Assembly: GCF_002934005.1 (NCBI RefSeq)
Contig: NZ_PGEM01000083.1
Location: forward strand, 1-64,000
From: Cuspidothrix issatschenkoi CHARLIE-1
GTDB lineage: Bacteria; Cyanobacteriota; Cyanobacteriia; Cyanobacteriales; Nostocaceae
Direction of reading: 5' to 3'
DNA length: 64,000 nucleotides
Positions 37,763 through 47,560 of this stretch are shown here, one piece after another. The first letter of the stretch is position 1; every line of letters begins with the position of its first letter. The notes beneath the pieces are model-generated. The model worked only from the letters and a program-made list of their open reading frames with translations, did not search any database and was not told the origin of the DNA. Position numbers and translations under genes: made by a program.

Positions 37763-39034
37763 TTAATTTTTCATATAATTGTAAACTTTCTTGATTAACT
37801 CAATTGTTATAAAATAAAAAAATATTTCTAATAAATTATTCATCCTTATGATAAATGAATATATTTTTAACAACCACTTATTATTAATAAGTCTTCTATT
37901 AATTTGTTTTTCTTTATGACTAAAAATGGCATTATCAATTAATATACAAAAAGTTTTATAACTATATTTTCCACTTAAATAAATTTCATTATAAGCCAAT
38001 TCCGTGATCTCAGTTATATATTTATCATCTTTTATTTTGCCAATTACTTCATCAAGATTTGAAAAATCCTTTTTTATAGCAATATAATGTCGGTTGGGTT
38101 CTAGGATATGATCATAATTTCCCTCTACTAAAATTTGACAAGTTTTAGTTATTATTGCTTCAAAGTGACGGGGACTGATCGCAAAAAATTGATAATTATC
38201 CCAATCAGGAGGAAGAAAATGAGTGATTTCTTGGAAGGAAATATTGTTATTATTCTTGAGTATAGTTTCAATCTTTGTTTTTATTTCTCCACGTCTATCC
38301 AATACACTTGAACCACTTTCACAACCTATAACTGTTTTTCCGGAAGCTAAAAAATCAAACCATTTATCTCCTAATATAGTATCTTTATCTAAAGTTGATA
38401 TATTGGAATTTAATCCCAATCTCTCTGCGCTATCAGATACAATTTTTGCGATTTGATGTTTAAGTTGACCATGTTTACCAAATCTATAGGGTAAATGACT
38501 TGCACGGTAAACAATATCATATTTTCTATCTTTAATTGGTGTGAGCGAATGAGCATATTGTTGAGCTACAACATCATCTATATACCCTGTTAAACATTGA
38601 TAAAATACAGCTTTATTATACATTTTTGGATAGAGAATTTTTTGTTTCTCCTGATCAAAATTTGTAAAAATTACTGAAATATTCCACTCATACAACCAAT
38701 CATCTAATATTTCTGCATAATCATATTCATCTTGAGGAATAGCCATTTTCAGGCAATTGACATTTTTAATCCATTTCATTTGCCATTTCCAAACCTCAAA
38801 TAACCGAGAATGGCGTAAGCAAAGAAAAGTATTATGTAAAATCAAAACATCAAAATTAAGATAGATTAACCAAGAAGGAATACCAAACAAAGCATTATAA
38901 TAAATGATGTCATGTTTTACATCAGAATATTCTAATGCTTTAAGATGATATTGAACAGCAGCACGCATTTTACCAAAACCAGGATACCAATATAATACTA
39001 GTATCCTTTGAGGATTTCTGAGCATCAGATTCAT
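37763..39034 (-). CDS. glycosyltransferase-like protein, paralogue B
   Basis: A 423-residue protein whose closest relative in this window is the one at 43174. Shared blocks: PQDEYDYAEI, YDIVYRASHLPYRFG, WFDFLASGKTVIGCESGSSVLD, ISPRHFEAI and HYIAIKKDFSN. The last two resemble the C-terminal half of GT-B (CgeB-like) glycosyltransferases, where an acidic residue contacts the sugar nucleotide. The C-terminus has an extra hydrophobic tail (about 390-415). Family is not firmly recognised; glycosyltransferase function is inferred. Confidence 0.6.
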   Translation of the reverse strand: MNLMLRNPQRILVLYWYPGFGKMRAAVQYHLKALEYSDVKHDIIYYNALFGIPSWLIYLNFDVLILHNTFLCLRHSRLFEVWKWQMKWIKNVNCLKMAIPQDEYDYAEILDDWLYEWNISVIFTNFDQEKQKILYPKMYNKAVFYQCLTGYIDDVVAQQYAHSLTPIKDRKYDIVYRASHLPYRFGKHGQLKHQIAKIVSDSAERLGLNSNISTLDKDTILGDKWFDFLASGKTVIGCESGSSVLDRRGEIKTKIETILKNNNNISFQEITHFLPPDWDNYQFFAISPRHFEAIITKTCQILVEGNYDHILEPNRHYIAIKKDFSNLDEVIGKIKDDKYITEITELAYNEIYLSGKYSYKTFCILIDNAIFSHKEKQINRRLINNKWLLKIYSFIIRMNNLLEIFFYFITIELIKKVYNYMKN

Positions 39035-39046
39035 TTAATTGATGTA

Positions 39047-40102
39047 CTATTTTATGCTTGATAAATTCATATAGTTTTGATGTTTTTGGATACATTCCTC
39101 AATAAAACTGAAATTATTTTTTGTCCAGTTGATAGTATTAATTAATCCTTTTATCAAATCAATTTGACATTCAAAATCCAATTGAGTTCGAGATTTTTCA
39201 CTACTACCAAAGCGTTTTCCTGAATTATCCCATTCTCGTTTAGGACGAAAATCAAGTGGTGTGGGATTAGATGTTAGTTCATTAATTGAATTTGCTAACT
39301 CTAAAATAGAAGTTTCCACTCCACTGGCTAAGTTATAAGTTTCTCCTGAAATTCCCTTTGTAGCACACAATATTAACCCTCGGACAATATCATCCACATA
39401 TATAAAATCGCGGGTAGCAATTCCGCCATTTTCTACAGTTAAAGGCATTTGTTTAATGGCACGGTAGATAAATGTGGGTATTACATTTCTCCATACTGTA
39501 GCTGGTGTTCCTCGCCATTGTCCAGCGCCTAAAACTTCTCCTGGTCCATAGACGTTTTGAAAACGAGCCTTAACAACAGGTAAATTATGACGTTTAAAAT
39601 AATAATTTGAGTAAAATTCGCCAATAATTTTAGATATTTGATAGGGACTATCTAAGTACAATGACACAGGAGCATCTTCTGTAGTTGCTTCTGCTTGCTC
39701 AAAAGTTTTTTCAGCCACAGTGCAACCAGCAGAAGAATAAACAACTTTTTTGAGATTAGCGAAGTCCTTTATCCTTTCATACAGTTTTAACGTTGTTAAG
39801 GTATTGTTTTCGTGATCAGCCAAGGGATCATAAATAGAACTTTGATTACCATGATAGGTAGCTAAATGAAATACATAATCTAAATCATCTGGTAAATCAG
39901 CTAAAGTTTCATCATTGGTAATTGAACTTTTAATAAAACTAATCCTACTATCATCAGGTAAATTTTCTTGTTCGGATGAAAGTAAATTATCAACTACTAT
40001 GATTTTTTCTGGAGAAAAAGATAACAAGGTTTTTACTAGGTTACTACCAACAAACCCTGCACCTCCGACGACTAACACTTTTTGGTTAATTAACTGATTC
40101 AC
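39047..40102 (-). CDS. NAD-dependent sugar epimerase/dehydratase (extended SDR)
   Basis: Rossmann start VLVVGGAGFVGSNL, catalytic Tyr/Lys in YQISK, upstream Ser in YSSAG, and NVYGPGEV typical of nucleotide-sugar enzymes. Length 351 aa. Likely acts on an NDP-sugar (4-epimerase or dehydratase); specificity cannot be told. Located 13 bases before the glycosyltransferase-like gene. Confidence 0.9.
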   Translation of the reverse strand: MNQLINQKVLVVGGAGFVGSNLVKTLLSFSPEKIIVVDNLLSSEQENLPDDSRISFIKSSITNDETLADLPDDLDYVFHLATYHGNQSSIYDPLADHENNTLTTLKLYERIKDFANLKKVVYSSAGCTVAEKTFEQAEATTEDAPVSLYLDSPYQISKIIGEFYSNYYFKRHNLPVVKARFQNVYGPGEVLGAGQWRGTPATVWRNVIPTFIYRAIKQMPLTVENGGIATRDFIYVDDIVRGLILCATKGISGETYNLASGVETSILELANSINELTSNPTPLDFRPKREWDNSGKRFGSSEKSRTQLDFECQIDLIKGLINTINWTKNNFSFIEECIQKHQNYMNLSSIK

Positions 40103-40150
40103 GATGATTACAAAAAATAAATTAACTAAGATGACTGTTTGGCGAAATCA

Positions 40151-40188
40151 TGATAAGTGACTCAAATTTCTTTTGAAATCACTTATCA
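40151..40188. repeat. hairpin between two sugar epimerase genes
   Basis: TGATAAGTGA (40151-40160) pairs with TCACTTATCA (40179-40188), with further CAAA/TTTG pairing inside. No T run follows on either strand, so it may be an RNA processing or stability element in the long transcript. Confidence 0.4.
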
Positions 40189-40209
40189 ACTTATTAAGAA
40201 ATAGGAGAT

Positions 40210-41154
40210 TTATTTTTTCTCCTCACCTATTTTCAAATGAGTATAAGTTTGGCTAATACCATATTGCTTATACCATTCTATAGCCGCTTTTACTCCTGTT
40301 TCTAAAGGAGTAGTAATTTTCCAGTTAAAGTCCTGATTAGTTTGAGATGGATCTAACAGGATAGTAAAAGCATCATCAACATTGCGAGGACGAACTTCAA
40401 CTTCTTTTTCTAATCTAATATCCAAGGCTTTGACTGTAGCATCAAAAAGTTCTTTGATTGAATAATCACTACCCGATGAAATATGATAAGCTCCTTTACT
40501 TCCTTTTCCATCTAAAGCTTTTATAACTACATCAATGAGATCATCAATGTAAATAAAATCTCTACGAGTATCCATTACAAAACAGGGTTTATCATTGGTT
40601 AAGCGATGGTAAAAGGTGGGTAATGGTCCACTGAGGTTTCTGGGTCCATAAGCATTAGCTAAACGGAAGGAAATATAGTCTAAACCAGACAACTGAATAT
40701 ATTGTTCACCGGCAGTTTTACTAATGGCATAACTACTGCCACCAGATAAAATAGGATGATTTAAAGTAATAGGTTGTTCTAAAGGTTTTAAACCATAACA
40801 GAGGGCTGTTTGGAAATAAATTAATCTTTTAACATTTAACCTTTGGGCAGCTTGGGTAATATTAGCTGTTCCTAAAACATTGGTCAAACTATCTTCAGTC
40901 CAATTGTTGGGATCTTTATAGGAAGCTGCTGCATGAATAACCTGTTCCGGTTGAAAATCATCAAATAGTTTGTTAACTAATTCTTGATCAGCAATTGTTG
41001 CTTCAACCACTGTTAGATTAGCATGAGATTTTAAGTTATCTCGCCTTCCGGTAGAATAGTTATCTATAACGAGAACTTGCTCACCTTTGGCTAATAAACG
41101 ATCAGCCAAATGAGACCCAATAAAACCTGCACCACCTGTAATTAAAATTTTCAC
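40210..41154 (-). CDS. NAD-dependent sugar epimerase/dehydratase (extended SDR)
   Basis: Extended SDR of 314 aa with MKILITGGAGFIGSHL at the N-terminus, YAISK active site and ANAYGPRNLSG. Likely interconverts a UDP- or dTDP-linked sugar. It shares strand and close spacing with asnB copy 2 (12 bases). The paired epimerase at 39047 is only distantly similar, so they probably act on different sugars or steps. Confidence 0.9.
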   Translation of the reverse strand: MKILITGGAGFIGSHLADRLLAKGEQVLVIDNYSTGRRDNLKSHANLTVVEATIADQELVNKLFDDFQPEQVIHAAASYKDPNNWTEDSLTNVLGTANITQAAQRLNVKRLIYFQTALCYGLKPLEQPITLNHPILSGGSSYAISKTAGEQYIQLSGLDYISFRLANAYGPRNLSGPLPTFYHRLTNDKPCFVMDTRRDFIYIDDLIDVVIKALDGKGSKGAYHISSGSDYSIKELFDATVKALDIRLEKEVEVRPRNVDDAFTILLDPSQTNQDFNWKITTPLETGVKAAIEWYKQYGISQTYTHLKIGEEKK

Positions 41155-41166
41155 TTTGAATAAACC

Positions 41167-43074
41167 TCACACTTGAATTAGTTTTTGATATTTACTTTGT
41201 TGATCATGGAAAGTTTGTTGCCACAATTCGAGAGATAATAACCCCCAAATTTTACGCCCGAATTTAGGTTCATTTTCCAGTTGCCCTAAAACCTTGTGAT
41301 TATTAATCAACTGCCGATTTAAGGCGTTACTAGAAGAAAATATATCATAGATAAACTCTTTTGCTTCACCTTTGAACCATTCTGATAAAGGAACTGGAAA
41401 ACCCATTTTATTTTGTCTTTCCAGAATCGCCGGTGGTAAAACCGATGACATGGCATTTTTCAATACCTGTTTCATTGTACCATCTTTAAACTTAATATTA
41501 GAGGGAATTGTTGCTGCTAATTCGACTAAAGGATGATCTAGGAAAGGAACACGAGACTCCAAACCATGAGCCATACTAACTCGATCTTCTACTTGTAGTA
41601 AAGCAGGAAGTAGGGTTTTAAAATCAAAATGAGTCATACTATCAAAATAGGACTCTTTCTGCACATTTTTACCCTTAAAAATAGTTCGGAAAGTTTCGTA
41701 TGTCGAGTAATCATTTAATTCATTCCAATTGATCTCATCATTGAAACCATCTCTACGATTAATTAACTCAAAATATCTTTTATCTATATCTTCAAATAAT
41801 CCTTGACTCCAGAATTTTCTTAGGAGAGGTTTGTAATTCTTAAGTGCAACTAAATTGGGAATAATTGATTCATAGGTGACAATAAAATTACCTGAGTGCA
41901 TCGTCCCATCAATTGCGCCTTTAATACACTGCTCAAAATAAGCAATTAAATAACGAGTATAACCCCCAAAAATTTCATCTCCTCCTTGTCCTCCTAGCAC
42001 AACTTTACGATATTTACTAGCAAGTTGTGACACCATATATTGAGCAAAAGAACCTGGTCCAGCAGTGGGATAATCTAAATGATAAATCACCTTTTGAATA
42101 TTATGAATAAAATCATTAACATTAATATCAGCTTCATATAGTTCAAAGCCACGCCAATTAGCTACTTCACGAGCATAAGGACTTTCATCATAATCAGAAC
42201 TTATCGAAAACTTACCGATAAAACCAACCAAATCATCAGGGTTTTTTTCGGAAGCAATAGAAGCAACAATACTAGAATCTAAACCTCCACTAACATAAGC
42301 ACCAACAGGAACATCACTGCGTAAATGAAGTTGTGCTGATTCTCTAATTAAAGACTGGATTTTTTTCTCAAAATATTGTTCTGTATGATCAAAATCTAAG
42401 TGATAGTAAACTTCCCAATAACGAACTATTTTAATTGAACTATTTTGAATAATTAAATCATGTCCAGCTTGTAATTCACTAATATCTTTAAAGAGAGTTT
42501 TTCCTGCCAAACAGAACTGAAAAGTCAGATAATCTTGGAAACCTTCTATATCAGTTTCTATTTTGTCTATGAAAGGCAAAAGAGCTTTAACTTCACTAGC
42601 AAAATAAAAAATATTATTAACAATAGTATAATAAAATGGTTTAATGCCAAACCGATCTCTGGCACAAAATAATCTTTGATTAGCTTCATCCCATAAGGCA
42701 AAAGCAAACATTCCTCGAAAATGATTAACACAATCTGTTCCCCATTTTCTATAAGCTTGTAAGATAACTTCTGTGTCTGAATGAGTAAGGAAATTTTCTT
42801 CCCCTAATTCGTGCCGTAATTCAATATAGTTATAGATTTCGCCATTATATGTCACCCAGTTACCTGATCTATCAGTCATGGGTTGCTTTCCCGTTTCAAT
42901 ATCAATAATACTTAAGCGACGATGAGCAAAACCTAATCTTTTTTGTTCATGAGTCCATATTCCTTCACCATCGGGTCCTCGATGATGTTGAATGTCATTA
43001 ATTACCTGAAGATGGGACTTCAGATGAGGTATCTCCTCATAGGCTAGATTAACAATGCCACCAATTCCACACAT
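41167..43074 (-). CDS. asparagine synthase-like glutamine amidotransferase, copy 2
   Basis: AsnB family, 635 aa. Cys2 (MCGIGGIV), HRGPDGEG, YNGEIYNY and the PP loop SGGLDSS near residue 263 are intact. Compared with copies 1 and 3 it has its own sequence throughout, so these are old paralogues rather than a recent duplication. It follows the glycosyltransferase-like paralogue A after 99 bases, repeating the gene order of 39034-35830. Confidence 0.88.
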   Translation of the reverse strand: MCGIGGIVNLAYEEIPHLKSHLQVINDIQHHRGPDGEGIWTHEQKRLGFAHRRLSIIDIETGKQPMTDRSGNWVTYNGEIYNYIELRHELGEENFLTHSDTEVILQAYRKWGTDCVNHFRGMFAFALWDEANQRLFCARDRFGIKPFYYTIVNNIFYFASEVKALLPFIDKIETDIEGFQDYLTFQFCLAGKTLFKDISELQAGHDLIIQNSSIKIVRYWEVYYHLDFDHTEQYFEKKIQSLIRESAQLHLRSDVPVGAYVSGGLDSSIVASIASEKNPDDLVGFIGKFSISSDYDESPYAREVANWRGFELYEADINVNDFIHNIQKVIYHLDYPTAGPGSFAQYMVSQLASKYRKVVLGGQGGDEIFGGYTRYLIAYFEQCIKGAIDGTMHSGNFIVTYESIIPNLVALKNYKPLLRKFWSQGLFEDIDKRYFELINRRDGFNDEINWNELNDYSTYETFRTIFKGKNVQKESYFDSMTHFDFKTLLPALLQVEDRVSMAHGLESRVPFLDHPLVELAATIPSNIKFKDGTMKQVLKNAMSSVLPPAILERQNKMGFPVPLSEWFKGEAKEFIYDIFSSSNALNRQLINNHKVLGQLENEPKFGRKIWGLLSLELWQQTFHDQQSKYQKLIQV

Positions 43075-43173
43075 ATCAAAAGTTTTAAAGAGTGGTTAAT
43101 TTATAACATATAAGGTTGTTATTGTGCAAGGATTTAACAAAAATTCTCTTTCCTTTGAGGTAAAATTTGCTAA

Positions 43174-44499
43174 CTAAATTTTGGCTAATCGCTGTTGTTT
43201 GAGTTTTTTCAACCATCTCCAAAGACGGGGAAATTTACTTTGAATTTTAGCTTTTATTTTTTCTTTGATAGATATTAATAGCATATCTATGATCTCACTG
43301 AGTTTATATTGTATCTCATATTGTATCTCTTGGATAGTATTCTTTTGCTTATTTTCCGCTTCGTGAATGGTGAAAGGTGAAACTCCTTTACCAATGGGTA
43401 CACATTCATTAATAACTTGATCAAAATCTTGAATGAATTTTCGGTAACTATATTGACCAGATCGAATAATATCTTGATAAGCTCGTTCTGTCAATTGGAT
43501 TAAATAATCATCATTTTGCAGTTTATTAAGTACATCATCAATATTACTAAAATCTTTTTTTAGTGGTATGTAGTGAAGTTCAGGTTTAACAATCCCTGAA
43601 TAATTACCCTCAAAAAGAATTAATGCTGTTTTCAAAGAAATTGCTTCAAAAATTCTCGGAGAAATCTGGTTCATCATTACTTTACCTTCATGTTCAGCTA
43701 GATATTGCTGATGAATTTCTTCATAAGTTAATGACGGATTTTTTTGCAGAGCAATCTGAATATTTTTACGGATATTACCATAATCATCAAAGACATTTGA
43801 GCCACTTTCAGTTCCTAAAGTTGCTCGACAATTTTCCATAAAATCATACCATTGTTCACCATAAATGCGCTTTTCATCGTCCCATTCAATATCAGAATTT
43901 ATATTTTTTTCTTCACAAATTTGATGCATTTTTTGAGCAATAAGTAATTTCTCTCTTCCTAAATTTCCGTACCAATACGCTAATTCACGACCTCGATAAT
44001 TAATCGCAAGTTCACGTTCTTTAAGTGGTTTAAAGGTAGTTTTATTTTCAAATTCAATAGGAATAAAACCAGTAATTATACTTATAAATATAACATCAGG
44101 AAATCTTGATTTAGGATAAACTAAGTCAAGATATTGTTCTGGTACACAACTAAAAACTGCCTTAATACCTAAATTCTCGATCCAAGTTCTTGTGATTTCA
44201 GTATAATCATATTCATCTTGAATAAATAAAACTTTAAAGCCATTAAAATTTTGTAAAGGTTCACGATAATGAGGTGATAATAAGTCAAAACATAATCTTA
44301 CTGAATAATGAATAATCACCACATCAAAAAGTTCTAAATTAAAGTTACATTTAGCATTATTAGTTGCATGAGCATAAAATATATTATGTACTGAAAATAG
44401 AGAAAAACTCTCTATGTATTCTTTAACTGTATTTGTTAAAACAGAATACTGATCGTATAAGAAAAGGATATTAAGATATTTTCGTCTGTCCATGTTCAT
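43174..44499 (-). CDS. glycosyltransferase-like protein, paralogue A
   Basis: 441 residues, homologous over most of its length to the gene at 37763: IQDEYDYTEI, LAINYRGRELAYWYG, QWYDFMENCRATLGTESGSNVFD, ISPRIFEAI and HYIPLKKDFSN. The shared C-terminal part resembles GT-B glycosyltransferases. A basic, Trp/Lys-rich C-terminus (KFPRLWRWLKKLKQQRL) may attach to the membrane. I do not know a named family; a glycosyltransferase role is inferred from cluster and motif. Confidence 0.6.
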   Translation of the reverse strand: MNMDRRKYLNILFLYDQYSVLTNTVKEYIESFSLFSVHNIFYAHATNNAKCNFNLELFDVVIIHYSVRLCFDLLSPHYREPLQNFNGFKVLFIQDEYDYTEITRTWIENLGIKAVFSCVPEQYLDLVYPKSRFPDVIFISIITGFIPIEFENKTTFKPLKERELAINYRGRELAYWYGNLGREKLLIAQKMHQICEEKNINSDIEWDDEKRIYGEQWYDFMENCRATLGTESGSNVFDDYGNIRKNIQIALQKNPSLTYEEIHQQYLAEHEGKVMMNQISPRIFEAISLKTALILFEGNYSGIVKPELHYIPLKKDFSNIDDVLNKLQNDDYLIQLTERAYQDIIRSGQYSYRKFIQDFDQVINECVPIGKGVSPFTIHEAENKQKNTIQEIQYEIQYKLSEIIDMLLISIKEKIKAKIQSKFPRLWRWLKKLKQQRLAKI

Positions 44500-44527
44500 T
44501 TATTAATTACCTTTGAGAAAGAATAGA

Positions 44528-45361
44528 TTATTTTGTAGCGAGTATATATAGATCTAAACCAACAAATCGGGCTATATTATTGAAAAGATTTTCCCGATTG
44601 ACAATGATTTTGCCATTGAAAAGAACGTAAGTATCAAAGTTTTGCACATCAATTTTAACAGAGGAAAATTCTTTAAACAGTTTATACACATCTTGCTTGG
44701 AAACATAATCAGTATGAGGTGCTGCCTCGCCTTTAGAGTTAGGATCATAGAGTGAACGGACAAACTGAGCAAAGTTATCATAACGACTTACTTTATTATC
44801 CTTAGAAAATAATGTTTTTAAATACCTAAAAGGAACTTGTACAAGTTGCCTAAATGAGTTTTTATGATAAAGCATAATAATTGCTTTTCCATTAGGTGCT
44901 AATACTCGGTAAACTTCTGATATACTCTTTGCCAAGTCACCTGTATGATGTAAACAACCTATTGAATAAACAAAATCAAAAGATTCATCTTGGTATGGAA
45001 TATTGAGCGCGGAACCAACTTTAACTTGTTCTGGGTTATTTCGACCCGTCATGGATAGTCTATAAGCCATCATATCTACAGGGTTTTTAGCAATATCTAA
45101 GCCAAAATAATTGCAGTCATAAGAAGCTAGTAATCCGCCTAATGTACCATAACCTAAGCCAATTTCTAATACTTTTTTTGCTTTTAAATTTTCATTAGCA
45201 ACATATTGTTTTAGGTAGGGATATAAGTCAAAATAGGCTTTGTCAAAAATGGCAATATTTTCAGGTGTTATTTCCGTTATACCCAGTGACTTTGCTAAAC
45301 CAGTTCCACAAAGTTCATTCCAAAATTCCGAATTTTCTTGACTAATATTATCTAAATTCAT
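44528..45361 (-). CDS. class I SAM-dependent methyltransferase
   Basis: 277 aa with motif I KVLEIGLGYGTLGG, motif II FDFVYSIGCLHHTGD and motif III LAPNGKAIIMLYHKN, the Methyltransf_11 pattern. Acceptor unknown; by context a glycan or lipid-linked sugar. It lies between the export genes and the glycosyltransferase-like paralogue A (28 bases). Confidence 0.85.
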   Translation of the reverse strand: MNLDNISQENSEFWNELCGTGLAKSLGITEITPENIAIFDKAYFDLYPYLKQYVANENLKAKKVLEIGLGYGTLGGLLASYDCNYFGLDIAKNPVDMMAYRLSMTGRNNPEQVKVGSALNIPYQDESFDFVYSIGCLHHTGDLAKSISEVYRVLAPNGKAIIMLYHKNSFRQLVQVPFRYLKTLFSKDNKVSRYDNFAQFVRSLYDPNSKGEAAPHTDYVSKQDVYKLFKEFSSVKIDVQNFDTYVLFNGKIIVNRENLFNNIARFVGLDLYILATK

Positions 45362-45407
45362 TGGTAGTTTTCCCTATTTTACTATGATTAGCCTAATTAT
45401 TGTTTTG

Positions 45408-45533
45408 TTAATTGATACACTCGCCTATACCAGCATATTTATTTTGGTATTTAGGATAGTCGTTAGGAGCATATTCTATATTTAAAAGAAATTGCTTATG
45501 CTGATCATCTAAATTGATATTATAAAAAAGCAT
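45408..45533 (-). CDS. possible small ORF or gene remnant, 41 aa
   Basis: ATG at 45533 overlaps the end of the permease gene by 14 bases and the frame reads to TAA at 45408. The product is compositionally protein-like (FLLNIEYAPNDYPKYQNKYA), unlike the neighbouring non-coding DNA. It may be the C-terminal end of a lost gene or a small translationally coupled gene; I recognise no family. Confidence 0.35.
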   Translation of the reverse strand: MLFYNINLDDQHKQFLLNIEYAPNDYPKYQNKYAGIGECIN

Positions 45534-46413
45534 CAAAGTATCCTTTAAGTCTCTGGAAGAATTTTAAGCCCACGAGGTAAATAATATAACTTATTAACAA
45601 GACATAACCTAAAGCGATTAAATTAGGAATATTATGATTTAGAATACATTCTCTATACGCTTCAGCCAAAATATAAAATGGATTTGCTTGAGAAGCTATT
45701 TGTAAAATACCGGGGACAAGTTCCAGAGGATAAAAAATAGGAGTAGCAAATAAAAGCATCATTAAGAGATTAGGCAGAATGACACTGACATCTCTAATAA
45801 ATACATTAATTGCCGACAAAAAGAAACTGATAGCAATGATAAACCAAAACAGAATTATTGTCACAGGGATAACAATAATAACGTGCCAAGTAGGTAAATT
45901 TCCATCTATCACTAAGAGAATTAACAAAAATAAGATGCTAACGGCTAAAGGTACAAAGCCAACTAAGGATGAAGCAACGGGTAGCACTTCTGTTTTAAAA
46001 GCAATATTTTTAATTAATCCTGCACCACTTACTACAGATGTAGTAGCAGCCATAATAGATTCATTAATTGCTAACCAAGGTCCATAACCACTAATTAACC
46101 AAATAGCATAGGAAAGTGTTGTGTCAGAACCGGGTAATTTGGATTTAAATACATAACCAAACACAAAAGTGTAAATCCCTAACATTAATAAGGGATTTAA
46201 AACTGCCCAGATACTGCCTAAACTTGAACCTAAATAGCGATCGCGGATATTCATCTTGCAAAAGTTAAAGATAAACTTTAAATCTTGATAAGTAAATCCG
46301 AGAATTGAGGTTTTTTTGATCAAACTTCTACGCAATAGTGTGGTGTCCTTTGACTTCAGATTGATAAGTGTAAATGATTGCTGGACGACCTCCAGTGGGA
46401 GGATTGGGATCAA
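45520..46413 (-). CDS. ABC-2 type polysaccharide export permease (Wzm-like)
   Basis: Six membrane segments, an N-terminal cytoplasmic helix DLKFIFNFCKMNIRDRYLGS and the conserved SLGSIWAVLNPLLMLGIYTFVFG, as in Wzm/KpsM/TagG. Exports lipid-linked polysaccharide with a Wzt-like ATPase. The ATG at 46413 gives an 86-base overlap with the ATPase gene. A TTG at 46323, four bases after that gene's stop, would give about 267 aa, closer to normal, so the true start may be there. Confidence 0.88.
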   Translation of the reverse strand: MIPILPLEVVQQSFTLINLKSKDTTLLRRSLIKKTSILGFTYQDLKFIFNFCKMNIRDRYLGSSLGSIWAVLNPLLMLGIYTFVFGYVFKSKLPGSDTTLSYAIWLISGYGPWLAINESIMAATTSVVSGAGLIKNIAFKTEVLPVASSLVGFVPLAVSILFLLILLVIDGNLPTWHVIIVIPVTIILFWFIIAISFFLSAINVFIRDVSVILPNLLMMLLFATPIFYPLELVPGILQIASQANPFYILAEAYRECILNHNIPNLIALGYVLLISYIIYLVGLKFFQRLKGYFDAFL

Positions 46414-47560
46414 TTACTTCGACAATGGTTGACTTTACCGCTATAACTTCACTGTTGTCAAGTAGTTTACAAGTTATAACATAAATACCCCATCCTAACA
46501 AAAGAGGAGTCATACTAATGGTATAAGCAATAGAACCGAAAAAGTTACCAGGGGCGATCGCTTCATAATCACTAAGACGACTATCTTCTATTAATAATCC
46601 ATCAAGACGCATGATTTCAAGTTTCATATCAGGATCATTAAGAGGGGTGGTAATATTCATCTGTAATTTTAAAGCTACATCTTTCCCAACAGTAATAATA
46701 GAACGAGGTTGACTTTCGTTTAAATAGCTTGTCTCTAGGGTAACTATGTCACAACCTGTACGAAAAGATTGAGATTTAACCAGAAGACGATATTTTGTTA
46801 ATAATGTTTCTTCATCAGCTTTTTTGACCGCATCTAAATAAGCCCCAGTCACATCTTTGGGATTTCCATCCATAACAATATGACCTTGATCCATCCAGAA
46901 GCATCGGTTACACATTTCAGTAATTGTTCCCATCCCGTGAGAAACAATAATCACAATTTTACCTTGCTCACAGATTTTTTTAATTTTACGAGTCGCTTTG
47001 CTTGCAAAAACTGCATCTCCAGCGGATAACGCTTCGTCAATAATTAATATTTCTGGCTGAATATACACAATCATGGAAAAAGCCAGACGACTTTTCATAC
47101 CAGTAGAATAAGTGCGTACTGGATAATCAATAAATTCTCCTAGTTCAGCAAACTCAATTACTTGATCAATCACTTGATCTACTTCTTGACGACTTTTTCC
47201 TTGTACTTCTCCGTCAACATAAATATTTTCTCTACCACTAAGGTCTTCTCTTAACCCTACGCCTAAAGTCATAATAGCAGTAACATGACCTTGAACTTCA
47301 ATTGTTCCTGAAGATGGTTGAGTTAAACCTGCTAACATTTGTAATAAAGTAGATTTCCCCGCACCATTATGTCCTACAATTCCTAAGCGATCGCCACTTT
47401 GAAGCATAAAGGAAACTTGATCTACAGCTACCTTACTGCGAGTTGTTTTGACGGCTTGATGAGCAGGGTTAAAAATTGCCTGACGGAGCGATCGCACCGT
47501 ATCTGTAGTGGTAGTTTGATAGATTTTAGAAAGGTTATTAACCTTAATATAAGGATTCAA
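46328..47560 (-). CDS. ABC transporter ATP-binding protein (Wzt-like, with C-terminal carbohydrate-binding extension)
   Basis: ATPase domain at residues 1-250: Walker A GHNGAGKST near 66, signature-like YSTGMKSRLAFSM, Walker B ILIIDEALSAGD. Residues 260-400 form a beta-rich extension like the Wzt C-terminal domain that recognises the glycan end. The start is TTG at 47560 with GGAG eight bases upstream; it lies within the stop region of the previous gene. Partner of the Wzm-like permease that follows. Confidence 0.88.
   Translation of the reverse strand: MNPYIKVNNLSKIYQTTTTDTVRSLRQAIFNPAHQAVKTTRSKVAVDQVSFMLQSGDRLGIVGHNGAGKSTLLQMLAGLTQPSSGTIEVQGHVTAIMTLGVGLREDLSGRENIYVDGEVQGKSRQEVDQVIDQVIEFAELGEFIDYPVRTYSTGMKSRLAFSMIVYIQPEILIIDEALSAGDAVFASKATRKIKKICEQGKIVIIVSHGMGTITEMCNRCFWMDQGHIVMDGNPKDVTGAYLDAVKKADEETLLTKYRLLVKSQSFRTGCDIVTLETSYLNESQPRSIITVGKDVALKLQMNITTPLNDPDMKLEIMRLDGLLIEDSRLSDYEAIAPGNFFGSIAYTISMTPLLLGWGIYVITCKLLDNSEVIAVKSTIVEVIDPNPPTGGRPAIIYTYQSEVKGHHTIA

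Noticed and set aside
45779-46087. 102-codon plus-strand frame inside the permease gene
   Set aside because: It is antisense to a conserved permease sequence and has no independent support.
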